Part shown: positions 8,555 through 15,781 of the stretch, piece by piece
Numbering within the stretch: position 1 is the first letter of the stretch
How the letters are laid out: each line of letters begins with the position of its first letter
DNA from: Campylobacter ureolyticus ACS-301-V-Sch3b
Lineage (GTDB): Bacteria; Campylobacterota; Campylobacteria; Campylobacterales; Campylobacteraceae
Assembly: GCF_000413435.1 (NCBI RefSeq)
Contig: NZ_KE340329.1
Location: 1-35,155, forward strand
Direction: 5' to 3'
DNA: 35,155 nucleotides
Made by a program: the position numbers and the translations under genes
Notes under the pieces: model-generated
Seen by the model: only the letters and a program-made list of their open reading frames with translations
What the model was told of the DNA's origin: nothing
Databases searched by the model: none

Positions 8555-9533
8555 AATACTAAATGCATTAGGACACCAAATCGATCGTTCTTATAAATTT
8601 AAAATAAGAGATGAACACACTCCTAGTGCTTCTATAAATCCAAAAGATGGAAAAATTAAAGATTTTGGAAGTGGATGGTATGGCGATATAGTAGATTTTT
8701 TAGTAGAATTTCACAACTATCAGCAAAAAGATGCTTTTAGAAAAATTAGCTCGATGTTAAATCTAAATACAGATAATAGTTTTACAAATTTTAAATCTTA
8801 TGAAAATATCAAAAAAGAAAATTCCAGTATGCCACATTACATATCACAAAGTATAATTGATAATTTTCAAAAAGAAAGAAAAGAGAATTTCAGTAGATTT
8901 TGGGAACTTTTAAGTCAAACAATGCCAACAGCAAATAAAGAGCAAAAAAGAGAAATTGCAAAAAAATATGAAATTGGATACTCAAAAAAAGCCGATAGAT
9001 TAATTATGCCAATTAAAGATGAAAATGGTAATTGCCTAACATTTTGGAAATACAACCCAACTCCAACTCCTTTTATTGGTAGTGATGGTGGTGTTATACA
9101 ATTACCAAAAGTTATGTTTTCAAAAAACAGACAAAGAACCTTATTTGATATAAAAAATTTAGAAAAATTTAGTAAAAATAATGAGCCTATTTTTATTTTA
9201 GAGGGTGAAAAAGACTGCTTAAATGCACTAGCAAATGGATTTAATGCTATAACACTAGGTAGTGCAACACAAAATATAGATAATAAATTTTTAAACTATT
9301 TTAAAGATAAATATGTTGTTATAGCATATGATTTTGACGAGAGCGGAAAAAACGGTTCGAAAATTTTAGAAAAAGATTTAAAAGGCATTACTAAAAAAAC
9401 TGAAATTATAGATTGGGAAAAAATAGCAAAAAAACTAGGTTTTACTGATAAATTAAAAAAAGGTTTTGATTTTACTGATTATTTAAAAATCATATCATCA
9501 AATAGTAAAATAATAGAAAAAAATATAAATTAA
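8526..9533 (+). CDS. Primase-like Toprim protein with degenerate zinc ribbon, 335 aa
   Basis: The N-terminal 70 residues follow the DnaG-type CHC2 zinc-ribbon pattern (RDEHTPSASINP, then DFGSGWYGDIVDFLVEF), but the Cys/His metal ligands are absent. A Toprim domain follows, with EGEKD at 226-230 and the DFDESG acidic motif at 269-274, the metal-binding residues of primases and topoisomerases. This suggests a plasmid-borne primase or primase-derived factor that could prime the complementary strand after transfer, or a Toprim nuclease. ATG 8526 has AAGGA six bases upstream and overlaps the previous gene by 29 bases. A palindromic box begins six bases after the stop. Activity as a true primase is uncertain because of the missing zinc ligands and the small size. 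Confidence 0.8.
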   Translation: MQLTKEQTAEILNALGHQIDRSYKFKIRDEHTPSASINPKDGKIKDFGSGWYGDIVDFLVEFHNYQQKDAFRKISSMLNLNTDNSFTNFKSYENIKKENSSMPHYISQSIIDNFQKERKENFSRFWELLSQTMPTANKEQKREIAKKYEIGYSKKADRLIMPIKDENGNCLTFWKYNPTPTPFIGSDGGVIQLPKVMFSKNRQRTLFDIKNLEKFSKNNEPIFILEGEKDCLNALANGFNAITLGSATQNIDNKFLNYFKDKYVVIAYDFDESGKNGSKILEKDLKGITKKTEIIDWEKIAKKLGFTDKLKKGFDFTDYLKIISSNSKIIEKNIN

Positions 9534-9539
9534 TATTTT

Positions 9540-9553
9540 TTATATTAATATAA
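9540..9553. repeat. Post-stop palindromic box 4
   Basis: Perfect TTATATTAATATAA palindrome after a 6-base gap from the stop of the primase-like gene, and 33 bases before the -10 box of parA. Confidence 0.6.
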
Positions 9554-9585
9554 CATTTTTAAAGTTAATTTAATATAAAATAAAG

Positions 9586-9591
9586 TATAAT
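9586..9591 (+). promoter_or_regulatory. Probable -10 box for the parA operon
   Basis: TATAAT 26 bases before the parA start. AAGTTAATTTAATAT upstream resembles AAGTTAATATTAAG in the leader of the DarB-like gene, so the two promoters share an architecture downstream of a palindromic box. Confidence 0.45.
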
Positions 9592-9616
9592 TATAAAAAA
9601 TTTAAAAAGGAAATTT

Positions 9617-10180
9617 ATGAAAATATCTTTACTTAATAAAAAGGGTGGAGTTGGTAAGACACCTTTTGCTTTTAGCATAGCCAAAGATTTAGATTTATTT
9701 TTACAAAGTAATGATAATTCTTGCATAGAGCAAATTTATCCAAATAAAGCTATGATCTCAAATGAAGTAAAACCATTAGATGATTGTGTTTATGACTTTG
9801 GTGGTTTTAATGCAAGTGGTGTTTTAGATATCATAAAAATCTGTAATTGTATAATAGTGCCTTGCTTACCAACATATAATTCGTTTTTAAGAACATTGGA
9901 AACAATAAAAGAAATTGAAAACATAAACCCCAATATTATAATTTTGGCAACTGATTATAAAGATGATAAAGAAAAAGATTTCTTAATGAGTGAGTTAGAA
10001 GTAAGATATAAAAACTTTCCTATATATTATTTTAAAAACTCTAAAATATTAAATAATGCAATAAATACTGGTATGTCTTTTATGGAACTTTATAATGAAA
10101 ATGGTTTATCAAAAAATAGTTATGCAAATTTTATAGATGAATATAAAAAATTACTTTATAAAATTAAGGCTTATAAATAA
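9617..10180 (+). CDS. parA: ParA-family ATPase, 187 aa
   Basis: Plasmid partition-type ATPase of the small ParA/Soj class. The deviant Walker A KKGGVGKT is at residues 8-15, with both signature lysines. It is followed by Pro16, where most family members have Thr or Ser. The Walker B-like strand VYDFGG and the later strand IIVPCLPTYNSF are also present. ATG 9617 has AAAGGA upstream. The gene is followed by a membrane protein and a ribbon-helix-helix protein. The latter is the obvious candidate for the centromere-binding partner, giving a type Ib-like partition set with an extra membrane protein. A palindromic box follows six bases after the stop. Confidence 0.85.
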   Translation: MKISLLNKKGGVGKTPFAFSIAKDLDLFLQSNDNSCIEQIYPNKAMISNEVKPLDDCVYDFGGFNASGVLDIIKICNCIIVPCLPTYNSFLRTLETIKEIENINPNIIILATDYKDDKEKDFLMSELEVRYKNFPIYYFKNSKILNNAINTGMSFMELYNENGLSKNSYANFIDEYKKLLYKIKAYK

Positions 10181-10186
10181 TATGTT

Positions 10187-10200
10187 TTATATCAATATAA
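10187..10200. repeat. Post-stop palindromic box 5
   Basis: TTATATCAATATAA, one mismatch, after a 6-base gap from the parA stop. Only 13 bases separate it from the next start at 10214, so here it could also control that gene's translation or promoter. Confidence 0.5.
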
Positions 10201-10213
10201 TAAAAGGATTTTT

Positions 10214-10750
10214 ATGATTTTTGATGAAATGAGTGAAGAAGACAAATTATATGAAGCAAATCTAAAAAGAATGCAAGAAGAAGATGCAAAAAGAGAAAAA
10301 CAAATACAAAAAGATTGGAATAAAACAGAAACACAGTTTATGGGCTGGACTATAAATTTAGCATTTTATGTTGGAATACTATACTTTTGTTTTTTTATAA
10401 TATATTGGCTTGGTATTTTAGTTTTATTTTTAACTGTTTCAATAATATTATCATCTCCAATTATAAGACTTATTGGGTTTTCAAATTTTATAGATTTTTT
10501 ATTATTACTTATTCTAGTTGGATTTTTTACAGTATTAACATCACCTGAAATATTAAATTACAACATTAAAATTTGGACACCTAGCTTGAATAATTCTTGG
10601 GAATTAATAAAAAATATAGGTTTTGAAAATAGTATAGGAATAGTTTTATTATCGTTTTTAATGCTAAAATTTTTTGGAAAATATATAATAAATTTGATTT
10701 TATCGATTAATATATTTTTTATAAATTTTGCTTTTAATTTTAAAAAATAA
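10214..10750 (+). CDS. Multi-pass membrane protein in the parA operon, 178 aa
   Basis: Unrecognised. A charged 35-residue N-terminal segment (MSEEDKLYEANLKRMQ) is followed by four or five hydrophobic helices between residues 44 and 175 and a very short C-terminus. AAAGGA lies upstream of ATG 10214. It sits between ParA and the ribbon-helix-helix protein and is presumably co-transcribed. Membrane anchoring of the partition or replication machinery is possible but is only an inference from position. Confidence 0.7.
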   Translation: MIFDEMSEEDKLYEANLKRMQEEDAKREKQIQKDWNKTETQFMGWTINLAFYVGILYFCFFIIYWLGILVLFLTVSIILSSPIIRLIGFSNFIDFLLLLILVGFFTVLTSPEILNYNIKIWTPSLNNSWELIKNIGFENSIGIVLLSFLMLKFFGKYIINLILSINIFFINFAFNFKK

Positions 10751-10760
10751 AGGATACAAA

Positions 10761-11066
10761 ATGGCAGAAAAATTAAACATCAACATCAAAGATGCTCTTA
10801 AGCAACAAGAAGACTTACAAACCTTTAAAAAGGCAGATAAATTGGCTAAAAAGCCTAAAAGACAAACAACACAAGTAAGTATTTATTTACATAAAGATGA
10901 ACTTGAATATTTAGATGATATGTGCGAAAAAGAATTTATAGCCAGAAATGCATATATGAGAAAGTTATTAGTCAAGGATATGGAGCTTAACAAAATTTTA
11001 AAAGATAAAGGTATTAACATAACAGAATTTAAAGAAACTATGATAAGAAAAGCTCTTGATATTTAG
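10761..11066 (+). CDS. Ribbon-helix-helix DNA-binding protein, likely ParA partner, 101 aa
   Basis: ATG 10761 was chosen because AAAGGA sits just upstream and the previous gene stops at 10750; an earlier in-frame start at 10728 would overlap it. After a basic N-terminal tail (KKADKLAKKPKRQ) comes a typical ribbon-helix-helix fold: strand TTQVSIYLHKDEL, helix EYLDDMCEKE, turn, and helix NAYMRKLLVKDM. This class includes ParG/Omega-type centromere binders and CopG-type repressors. The position as last gene of the parA operon supports a partition role and autorepression of the operon. A convergent terminator follows. Confidence 0.75.
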   Translation: MAEKLNINIKDALKQQEDLQTFKKADKLAKKPKRQTTQVSIYLHKDELEYLDDMCEKEFIARNAYMRKLLVKDMELNKILKDKGINITEFKETMIRKALDI

Positions 11067-11074
11067 AATATTAT

Positions 11075-11088
11075 TTATATTATTATAA
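11075..11088. repeat. Post-stop palindromic box 6
   Basis: TTATATTATTATAA, one mismatch, after an 8-base gap from the stop of the ribbon-helix-helix gene. It overlaps the left edge of the convergent terminator. Confidence 0.45.
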
Positions 11089-11121
11089 TAGTTTTTATAT
11101 TTATATAATATAAAAACTATT
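11087..11121. terminator. Bidirectional terminator between convergent genes
   Basis: Perfect 14-bp inverted repeat (11087-11100 and 11108-11121, left arm AATAGTTTTTATAT) with a 7-base loop. It lies between the + strand ribbon-helix-helix gene and the - strand relaxase gene and includes the relaxase stop codon. A/T runs inside the stem suit both directions. Confidence 0.65.
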
Positions 11122-12367
11122 CTATATTTTTATATTTTTTATTTTCTATTGGATTATCTTTTTTCTTAATCTCTAACGATCTTTTTCTACTAGATTTTTG
11201 TTTATCAAAGACTTCGTTATCATTTTTTCTATTGTCATTAATATCATCAGAATTTATGCCGATAATTTCATTAGGTGTAAAATTTTTTAATGGTTTTAGT
11301 GCCTTTTCTTTTTTATTTTCAATCGACACATCCCACATTTTTTTATAACTTGTTTTTTGACATAAAATACCAGTTTTTTTATCTCTAAATTGCACTACTA
11401 CTGGTTTTTCACCTGTTATTGCAAATCTACAATAATCTCCTGTCCTTACATCGTTTTCCTGAACTACTCTTTTTAAATCATCAGCCCAAATATCTATATC
11501 TTGTCCTTTTGTAGTTCTATATCTAACATAAAAACTTTTTTTATTATTTATATCAAATTTATAATGAGCCTCTCCGTAACTTATAACTTCATAGTAGTGA
11601 TTTTTATGCTCTGGTTTTTTATAATCATCTCTTAATTTTATTACCTTGTCATTTAAAAATTCATCAGTTTTAAAATTTATACTATCTTTTTTTATTGTAG
11701 CAGTTGCATCTATTTTTAAAGCTCTTAACTCTTTTGCAAAAATTGCCCGCATATATGCTAAGTCGGATTTTTTTGGATTTATTCTTTTGCCATTTTTATC
11801 TCTTACTTTTACTGCAATATGACAATGTGGATTGTCTGTATCATTGTGCATAGCTATCACGAAATAATTATTTGGATAAATTTCTTTCATAGTTTTTATG
11901 CTTGCTTCTTTTATCTTTTTTAATGGTGCATCGTTATAATCTTTCATAGAAAAAACAAAATGTAAAACTTCTCTTTTTTCTTTTAAACTATTGTTTCTTA
12001 TTTCATTTTCAGTAGGAATTTCTATAATTTCATTAAAAGAATTTGACATATTTTTTAAATCATCTTTTCCAAAAAAAATATTTTCATCACTATTTTCAAT
12101 TTCTAATTCGCCATTTCTAGATATATATTTCAAATGTGCCTTTAACGATCCAAAATTTTTGCTAGAGCCAGTTATTTTAATAACTACTTCAGTTTGTTTT
12201 TTTGTATAATTTTTTACAGAAAATATAGGTTGTTTTGAATGATATTTATAACTACCAATTTTATTTTTATATGAGTATGAGTTTTTTTGTTTTTTATCTA
12301 ATTCGGTAAAAACTTTTTTAGCTATAAATAAATCATCAAGTTCATCTTTTTTATATTTTTTAACCAT
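11117..12367 (-). CDS. MOBP-type relaxase (MobA/VirD2-like), 416 aa
   Basis: Conjugative relaxase that nicks oriT and pilots the strand. The three-His metal motif is clear: HNDTDNPHCHI with His174, His181 and His183. The upstream segment HLKYISRNGE (about 79-87) is typical of the VirD2/MobA nuclease family. The C-terminal 200 residues are highly charged and contain a possible second domain (YRTTKGQDIDIWADDL). The very Lys-rich last 40 residues fit a VirD4-dependent secretion tail but lack the ITxxEL block of the cargo proteins. The gene starts eight bases inside the end of the MobC-like gene, so both form a minus-strand operon reading away from oriT. The last codon lies in the shared terminator stem. 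Confidence 0.88.
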   Translation of the reverse strand: MVKKYKKDELDDLFIAKKVFTELDKKQKNSYSYKNKIGSYKYHSKQPIFSVKNYTKKQTEVVIKITGSSKNFGSLKAHLKYISRNGELEIENSDENIFFGKDDLKNMSNSFNEIIEIPTENEIRNNSLKEKREVLHFVFSMKDYNDAPLKKIKEASIKTMKEIYPNNYFVIAMHNDTDNPHCHIAVKVRDKNGKRINPKKSDLAYMRAIFAKELRALKIDATATIKKDSINFKTDEFLNDKVIKLRDDYKKPEHKNHYYEVISYGEAHYKFDINNKKSFYVRYRTTKGQDIDIWADDLKRVVQENDVRTGDYCRFAITGEKPVVVQFRDKKTGILCQKTSYKKMWDVSIENKKEKALKPLKNFTPNEIIGINSDDINDNRKNDNEVFDKQKSSRKRSLEIKKKDNPIENKKYKNIE

Positions 12368-12917
12368 TAATTACTTTCAAATTTAATATTTTTTTATATT
12401 CAGTTATCAAATCATTTATTTCTAAAATTTTATCATCTATCTCTTTAAAAACATCAGCCAACTTATCAAAGTTTATATTAAATTCATATGATTTTTTAGT
12501 TCTAAGAAGTTTAACTATTTCATTAATATTTCTACCAAGTTTATTTAAATCATTTGTAGTATTTACCAACTCTAACATCTCTATATTATTAAAAAGTTTT
12601 TTATTTTCATCAGCCATATAATTCAATAAAATGAATTTAATTATTTGTTTAACTGAACTAAATCCATTATAAGAAGATAACATATCAAAATATTTATATT
12701 CTTTTTTTGATAAATTTACTCTAACAGATTTAAATTTACTATCATCATCTAATCTTATAATGCTTTTTTTAATATCATAGTCACTGTTAAAAAAATTATA
12801 GATAGCAGCATTAACAATAGATGAAAAATTATAGCCAATATCTTTACTTATAAGCTCTTCAATATTTTTATAGTTTTCAGCATCAATTCTAATTGTTTTT
12901 AAAACTTTTTTATCCAT
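12360..12917 (-). CDS. MobC-like relaxosome accessory protein, 185 aa
   Basis: Directly upstream of the relaxase and adjacent to oriT. The N-terminal half has two ribbon-helix-helix-like strands (LKTIRIDAENYKNIEEL and FKSVRVNLSKKEYKYFDML). The C-terminal part has NDLNKLGRNINEIVKLL, which matches the MobC signature helix (LNxLGxxINE). It would bind oriT, open the nick region and help load the relaxase. The start at 12917 lies 30 bases from the oriT inverted repeat, so binding there may also repress the operon. Its small size and helical C-terminus agree with the family. Confidence 0.75.
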   Translation of the reverse strand: MDKKVLKTIRIDAENYKNIEELISKDIGYNFSSIVNAAIYNFFNSDYDIKKSIIRLDDDSKFKSVRVNLSKKEYKYFDMLSSYNGFSSVKQIIKFILLNYMADENKKLFNNIEMLELVNTTNDLNKLGRNINEIVKLLRTKKSYEFNINFDKLADVFKEIDDKILEINDLITEYKKILNLKVING

Positions 12918-12946
12918 TTATATCCTTATGAGCTTCGCAGAAATTC

Positions 12947-12997
12947 GCCTTTTTGGTTTTATAATGTATTACATTTAAACCAAAAAGGCTATCCTGC
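12947..12997 (+). other. oriT: oriT: inverted repeat plus RP4-like nick site
   Basis: Perfect 13-bp inverted repeat (12947-12959 GCCTTTTTGGTTT and 12977-12989) with a 17-base spacer. It is followed by TATCCTGC at 12990-12997. This equals the MOBP/IncP nick consensus (RP4 is cut in ATCCTG/C), placing nic between 12996 and 12997, seven bases past the repeat; RP4 has eight. The repeat lies on the 5' side of nic as in RP4, beside relaxase and MobC-like genes. With + as the nicked strand, DNA from 12997 rightward enters first and the relaxase genes last. Confidence 0.85.
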
Positions 12998-13019
12998 AAT
13001 ATAACTATTTATAACGAAA

Positions 13020-13070
13020 TTATAGCATATTTTATTTTATTAAAAAATTAAAAAATTTATAGCATATTTT
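13020..13070 (+). repeat. Two 14-bp direct repeats beside oriT
   Basis: TTATAGCATATTTT occurs at 13020-13033 and 13057-13070, 37 bases apart, in very AT-rich DNA between nic and the first leading-region gene. They may be relaxosome, IHF-like or promoter-regulatory sites. Confidence 0.5.
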
Positions 13071-13095
13071 TATTTACAATATAAGCAAATTTTGA

Positions 13096-13101
13096 TATAA
13101 T
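13096..13101 (+). promoter_or_regulatory. -10 box of the leading-region operon
   Basis: TTTGATATAATT context, 30 bases before ATG 13131. The same TTTGATATAATT occurs before the Abi_2 gene (14763-14774), so both leading-region transcription units have matching promoters. Confidence 0.55.
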
Positions 13102-13130
13102 TATTAAATAAAACCACTAAAGGATAAACT

Positions 13131-13349
13131 ATGAAAATTCAAGAAGAAATAGATAGATATAAAGAAAAAATAAAAACTTTGCAAAAAAAGAAAAATGAAA
13201 CGATTAAAAAAGATAAAGAGATTATAGGAGATTTTATTATAGCTCAATCAAAAAAAGATGAAAATTTTAAAACAAAAATTATAGAAGCTATTTCTCAAAA
13301 TAATAATGATAAAATTTTAAATATTTTTAAAAATTATATAGATAAATAA
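13131..13349 (+). CDS. Small coiled-coil protein, first leading-region gene, 72 aa
   Basis: A 72-residue Lys/Glu-rich helical protein (IDRYKEKIKTLQKKKNET) with AAGGA eight bases before ATG. It is the first gene after oriT, divergent from the MobC/relaxase operon. Its size, charged coiled N-terminus and shape (helix, short helix, helix) resemble small TraD/MobC-type mobilisation accessory proteins, but I cannot identify a signature. It is followed after 12 bases by a second unknown gene and appears to head a three-gene operon. Antirestriction or relaxosome function would be guesses from position only. Confidence 0.65.
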   Translation: MKIQEEIDRYKEKIKTLQKKKNETIKKDKEIIGDFIIAQSKKDENFKTKIIEAISQNNNDKILNIFKNYIDK

Positions 13350-13361
13350 AAGGGCATAAAA

Positions 13362-13802
13362 ATGAATATAATAAATAAAATTTCTAAGATAATAAAAGAT
13401 AAAAAACTTTTAAAGGAAATTGAAGAATATTTTATTAAAAATGAAATAGATTTTTATTTTTCATATATGACAATTAAAAAAAATATGATATCAGAATATG
13501 GTTATCTTTTAAATTATGTTTCAAATGGCAAAGTGGAAACTTTTGGTGATCTAGATAAAGTTTTAGAAAACAAAGAAGTAATATTAAAAAATATAGATGA
13601 TGAATTATCAAAAAAAGTTTTAAGAGAAGAAGCAAATCTTAACATTTCAAATGAAAGTGCAAAAACAAATATGGAAGATCTTAAAACAATAATTTTAACT
13701 ATTTCAAATTTAAAAGAATATGCTAAAACTTTAAATTTAAGTCTTGATGAAATTTTAGAAATTTATAAAAATAAAGAGATAAAAGATGAAACAAAAAATT
13801 GA
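13362..13802 (+). CDS. Unrecognised helical protein, 146 aa
   Basis: AAGGGC lies upstream of ATG 13362. The protein is almost entirely helical and charged, without signal peptide or membrane segment. No family is recognised. Its end overlaps the following HEPN-motif gene by 17 bases, so the two are translationally coupled, a layout common for toxin/antitoxin pairs. It would be the partner or neutraliser if the downstream protein is a HEPN ribonuclease. It shows no minimal-nucleotidyltransferase motif (GSxxxG, DxD), so it is not a MNT antitoxin of the classic HEPN-MNT type. Confidence 0.65.
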   Translation: MNIINKISKIIKDKKLLKEIEEYFIKNEIDFYFSYMTIKKNMISEYGYLLNYVSNGKVETFGDLDKVLENKEVILKNIDDELSKKVLREEANLNISNESAKTNMEDLKTIILTISNLKEYAKTLNLSLDEILEIYKNKEIKDETKN

Positions 13803-14460
13803 TGATTTTAAAAAGAATAAAATAAACTTATTTTCACAAGAAAGACTAAAATCATACTCATTACAAGAAGATAAAAAAGATATAGAAATTCAATTAAAAA
13901 GACATAATAATAATCTAAACTTAATTCAAAGAATTACAAAAGATTTAGCTTTAATTGAAATAGGAACTAGAAATTTATTAGATTTTTATATGAAAGAAAA
14001 ATATAAGAACGATGATTGGATAAATCAAGAAGCACAAAATTCCTCAGAATTTAAAATAATCATTGATAAAATAAAAAAGAGATATGATAACTTAATATTG
14101 AATAATAATCAGCTTTTATCAAATTTAACAATTGGACAAATTACTAAAATCATAAGAGAAAAAGATGCTTTAAATATAATTTTTGATTTTAAAAATATAA
14201 ATTTAAAAAAATATTATTTCAAAAACAAAAACAGATACAAAAACCGCAGACCAATAAGTAAAAAACATAAAGCTGACATAATACTATCTCTTTTAGTAAA
14301 TATAAGAAATAGATCATTTCATTGGGAAAATTTAACAAAATTAAGAGATGATGGCATTCCAAGATTGTCAGTTGAAAATAAAAAAATTTATACAACAATA
14401 GAACCAGATAAAATAGAGACATTTTTAAAAGATATTTTAAATGAAATTTATAAGGAATAA
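13786..14460 (+). CDS. HEPN-motif protein, possible RNase or abortive-infection factor, 224 aa
   Basis: A mostly helical protein with RNRSFHW at residues 174-180. This fits the RxxxxH active-site motif of HEPN RNases in the position usual for them, on a helix near the C-terminus and preceded by NI. The N-terminal 60 residues are highly charged. It overlaps the upstream 146-residue gene by 17 bases and ends at a hairpin (14469-14488). It is the second RxxxxH protein in the leading region besides the Abi_2 protein at 14804. I infer an RNA-targeting defence or toxin role. Family-level similarity cannot be established by eye, and the motif could be fortuitous. Confidence 0.6.
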   Translation: MKQKIDDFKKNKINLFSQERLKSYSLQEDKKDIEIQLKRHNNNLNLIQRITKDLALIEIGTRNLLDFYMKEKYKNDDWINQEAQNSSEFKIIIDKIKKRYDNLILNNNQLLSNLTIGQITKIIREKDALNIIFDFKNINLKKYYFKNKNRYKNRRPISKKHKADIILSLLVNIRNRSFHWENLTKLRDDGIPRLSVENKKIYTTIEPDKIETFLKDILNEIYKE

Positions 14461-14468
14461 AATAAAAT

Positions 14469-14488
14469 GGGCGAAAACTAGTTCGCCC
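14469..14488 (+). terminator. Hairpin after the three-gene leading operon
   Basis: Perfect 7-bp stem GGGCGAA / TTCGCCC with a 6-base loop, 8 bases after the stop at 14460. The following DNA is T-rich but lacks an immediate T run, so it is a weak intrinsic terminator or an mRNA-stabilising hairpin. Confidence 0.5.
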
Positions 14489-14803
14489 TCGAATTTCAAT
14501 TTAATTTTACCATAAAACTCTTAAGCTTAAATAAAAAAATAAAAAATTTTTTCTTTTTACTGGTAAAATTTAAAAATAATGATTTTTTAAGAATTCTCCT
14601 AAATTTCTTAAATTTTACACCTAAGCTTAAATAAATTTACCCACTTTAAGCTTTCTAAACTTAAAATAGATTTTTTAAATTTGGCAAAAGTCCATAATAT
14701 CATAATTGCTAAATTTTGTATTGAAAATTACAATTTTCATAATAAAATACTTTTATTTAAAATTTGATATAATTAAAAGAAAATTTTAAGGTGGTTATAA
14801 AAA
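14489..14803. other. 315-base intergenic region upstream of the Abi_2 gene
   Basis: No open frame of note. It holds two copies of TAAGCTTAAATAAA (14522-14535 and 14622-14635) in partly similar surroundings (TTTTAC before each), a third partial TTAAGCTTT near 14646, and many short TTTAAG/CTTAAA dyads able to fold. A TATAAT promoter ends it. Some Abi_2/AbiF-type proteins are reported to pair with a noncoding RNA encoded next to them, so this stretch is one candidate place for such an RNA. That is inference only. Confidence 0.35.
14768..14773 (+). promoter_or_regulatory. -10 box of the Abi_2 gene
   Basis: TATAAT in TTTGATATAATT, 30 bases before ATG 14804, with AAGGTGG as ribosome binding site at about 14790. 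Confidence 0.5.
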
Positions 14804-15739
14804 ATGAAAAATAAATTATCTATTGATGAACAAATAGAACATATGAAAGAAAATGGAATAACTTTTAAGATTTTTGAAGAAGACGAAGCTAAAAATTTTT
14901 TAATTCATAGTAATTATTTTTTTAAAGTAAAATCTTTTTCTAAAAATTTTAAAAAAGTTAATGGACAATACCAAAATTTAGAATTTGCTTATTTAAAAGA
15001 ACTTGCACTAATGGATACTTTACTAAGAGATATTATTTTGGAACTTTCTCTTATTATAGAGCATGTTTTAAAAGTTCAATTTATAAGACATGTAACAAAT
15101 AATAAAAAAGAAGATGGGTATCAAATTGTTAGCAAATATCTATCATCTAATCAGCGCAATAAACCATTCATATTTAAAATATATAATCAATCAAGAACAA
15201 AAGTAGATTTTTATACTAGGGGTTTGATGGATAAATATTACAAATATAATTTTCCAGTTTGGGCATTTATTGAAATTTTAACTTTTTCAGAGTTAATTAA
15301 CTTTTTGAAATTTTACTATGAAAATTATAAGATAAAAAAATTTAAAAAATTAAATTCATTACTATATAATGTTAAAAAACTTAGAAATGTATCTGCACAC
15401 AACAATTGTTTTTTAAACAATTTAGAGATTAATGAAGAATTTAATCAAACAAAAAGATTAAAAACAAAAGTAGAGAAATTAGGTTTTAAGAATATCTATG
15501 ATAATGACACAATTGAATATTTTTTAAAATCACCTGTGATTCACGATTATGCATCAGTTCTTGTTGTTTTTGATGTTTTGTGCATTGGCGAAATGAAAAA
15601 TAAAATAAAAGAAGAAAAAACCGAATACTCTGTAAATAGATTTTCAAAACACTTAGATTATTTTTCAAATCACAGTGAACTTTATCAAAAATTGAAATTT
15701 ATTGATGATTTAACAAAAAAAATATTAAAATTGAAATAA
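14804..15739 (+). CDS. Abi_2 (AbiD/AbiF) family HEPN protein, 311 aa
   Basis: Abortive-infection family protein. The N-terminus (LSIDEQIEHMKENGI, then a strand, then FLIHSNYFFKVKSF) and the middle (LALMDTLLRDIILELSLIIEHVLKVQFI) match the Abi_2 pattern of a helix pair ending in an arginine/histidine core. The HEPN RNase motif RNVSAH is at residues 194-199 (R194, H199), in the usual LRNxxAHNN context. Relatives block phage by cutting RNA, and some act with a noncoding RNA. The gene is intact and a little longer than typical members. It is transcribed from its own promoter and followed, 30 bases after the stop, by a probable small RNA gene. It lies in the first-entering DNA after oriT. Confidence 0.82.
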   Translation: MKNKLSIDEQIEHMKENGITFKIFEEDEAKNFLIHSNYFFKVKSFSKNFKKVNGQYQNLEFAYLKELALMDTLLRDIILELSLIIEHVLKVQFIRHVTNNKKEDGYQIVSKYLSSNQRNKPFIFKIYNQSRTKVDFYTRGLMDKYYKYNFPVWAFIEILTFSELINFLKFYYENYKIKKFKKLNSLLYNVKKLRNVSAHNNCFLNNLEINEEFNQTKRLKTKVEKLGFKNIYDNDTIEYFLKSPVIHDYASVLVVFDVLCIGEMKNKIKEEKTEYSVNRFSKHLDYFSNHSELYQKLKFIDDLTKKILKLK

Positions 15740-15781
15740 TCTTTAAGTAATCTTTAATTATTTTAATTGTATAATTTAAAC

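Noticed and set aside
13020..13070. Repeats near oriT as a CRISPR array
   Set aside because: Only two 14-bp units, too short and too AT-rich, no array, and no cas genes in the window.
14522..14635. TAAGCTTAAATAAA pair as a CRISPR or attachment-site pair
   Set aside because: Two short copies with no integrase gene nearby and no consistent spacers. Kept only as an unexplained noncoding feature.
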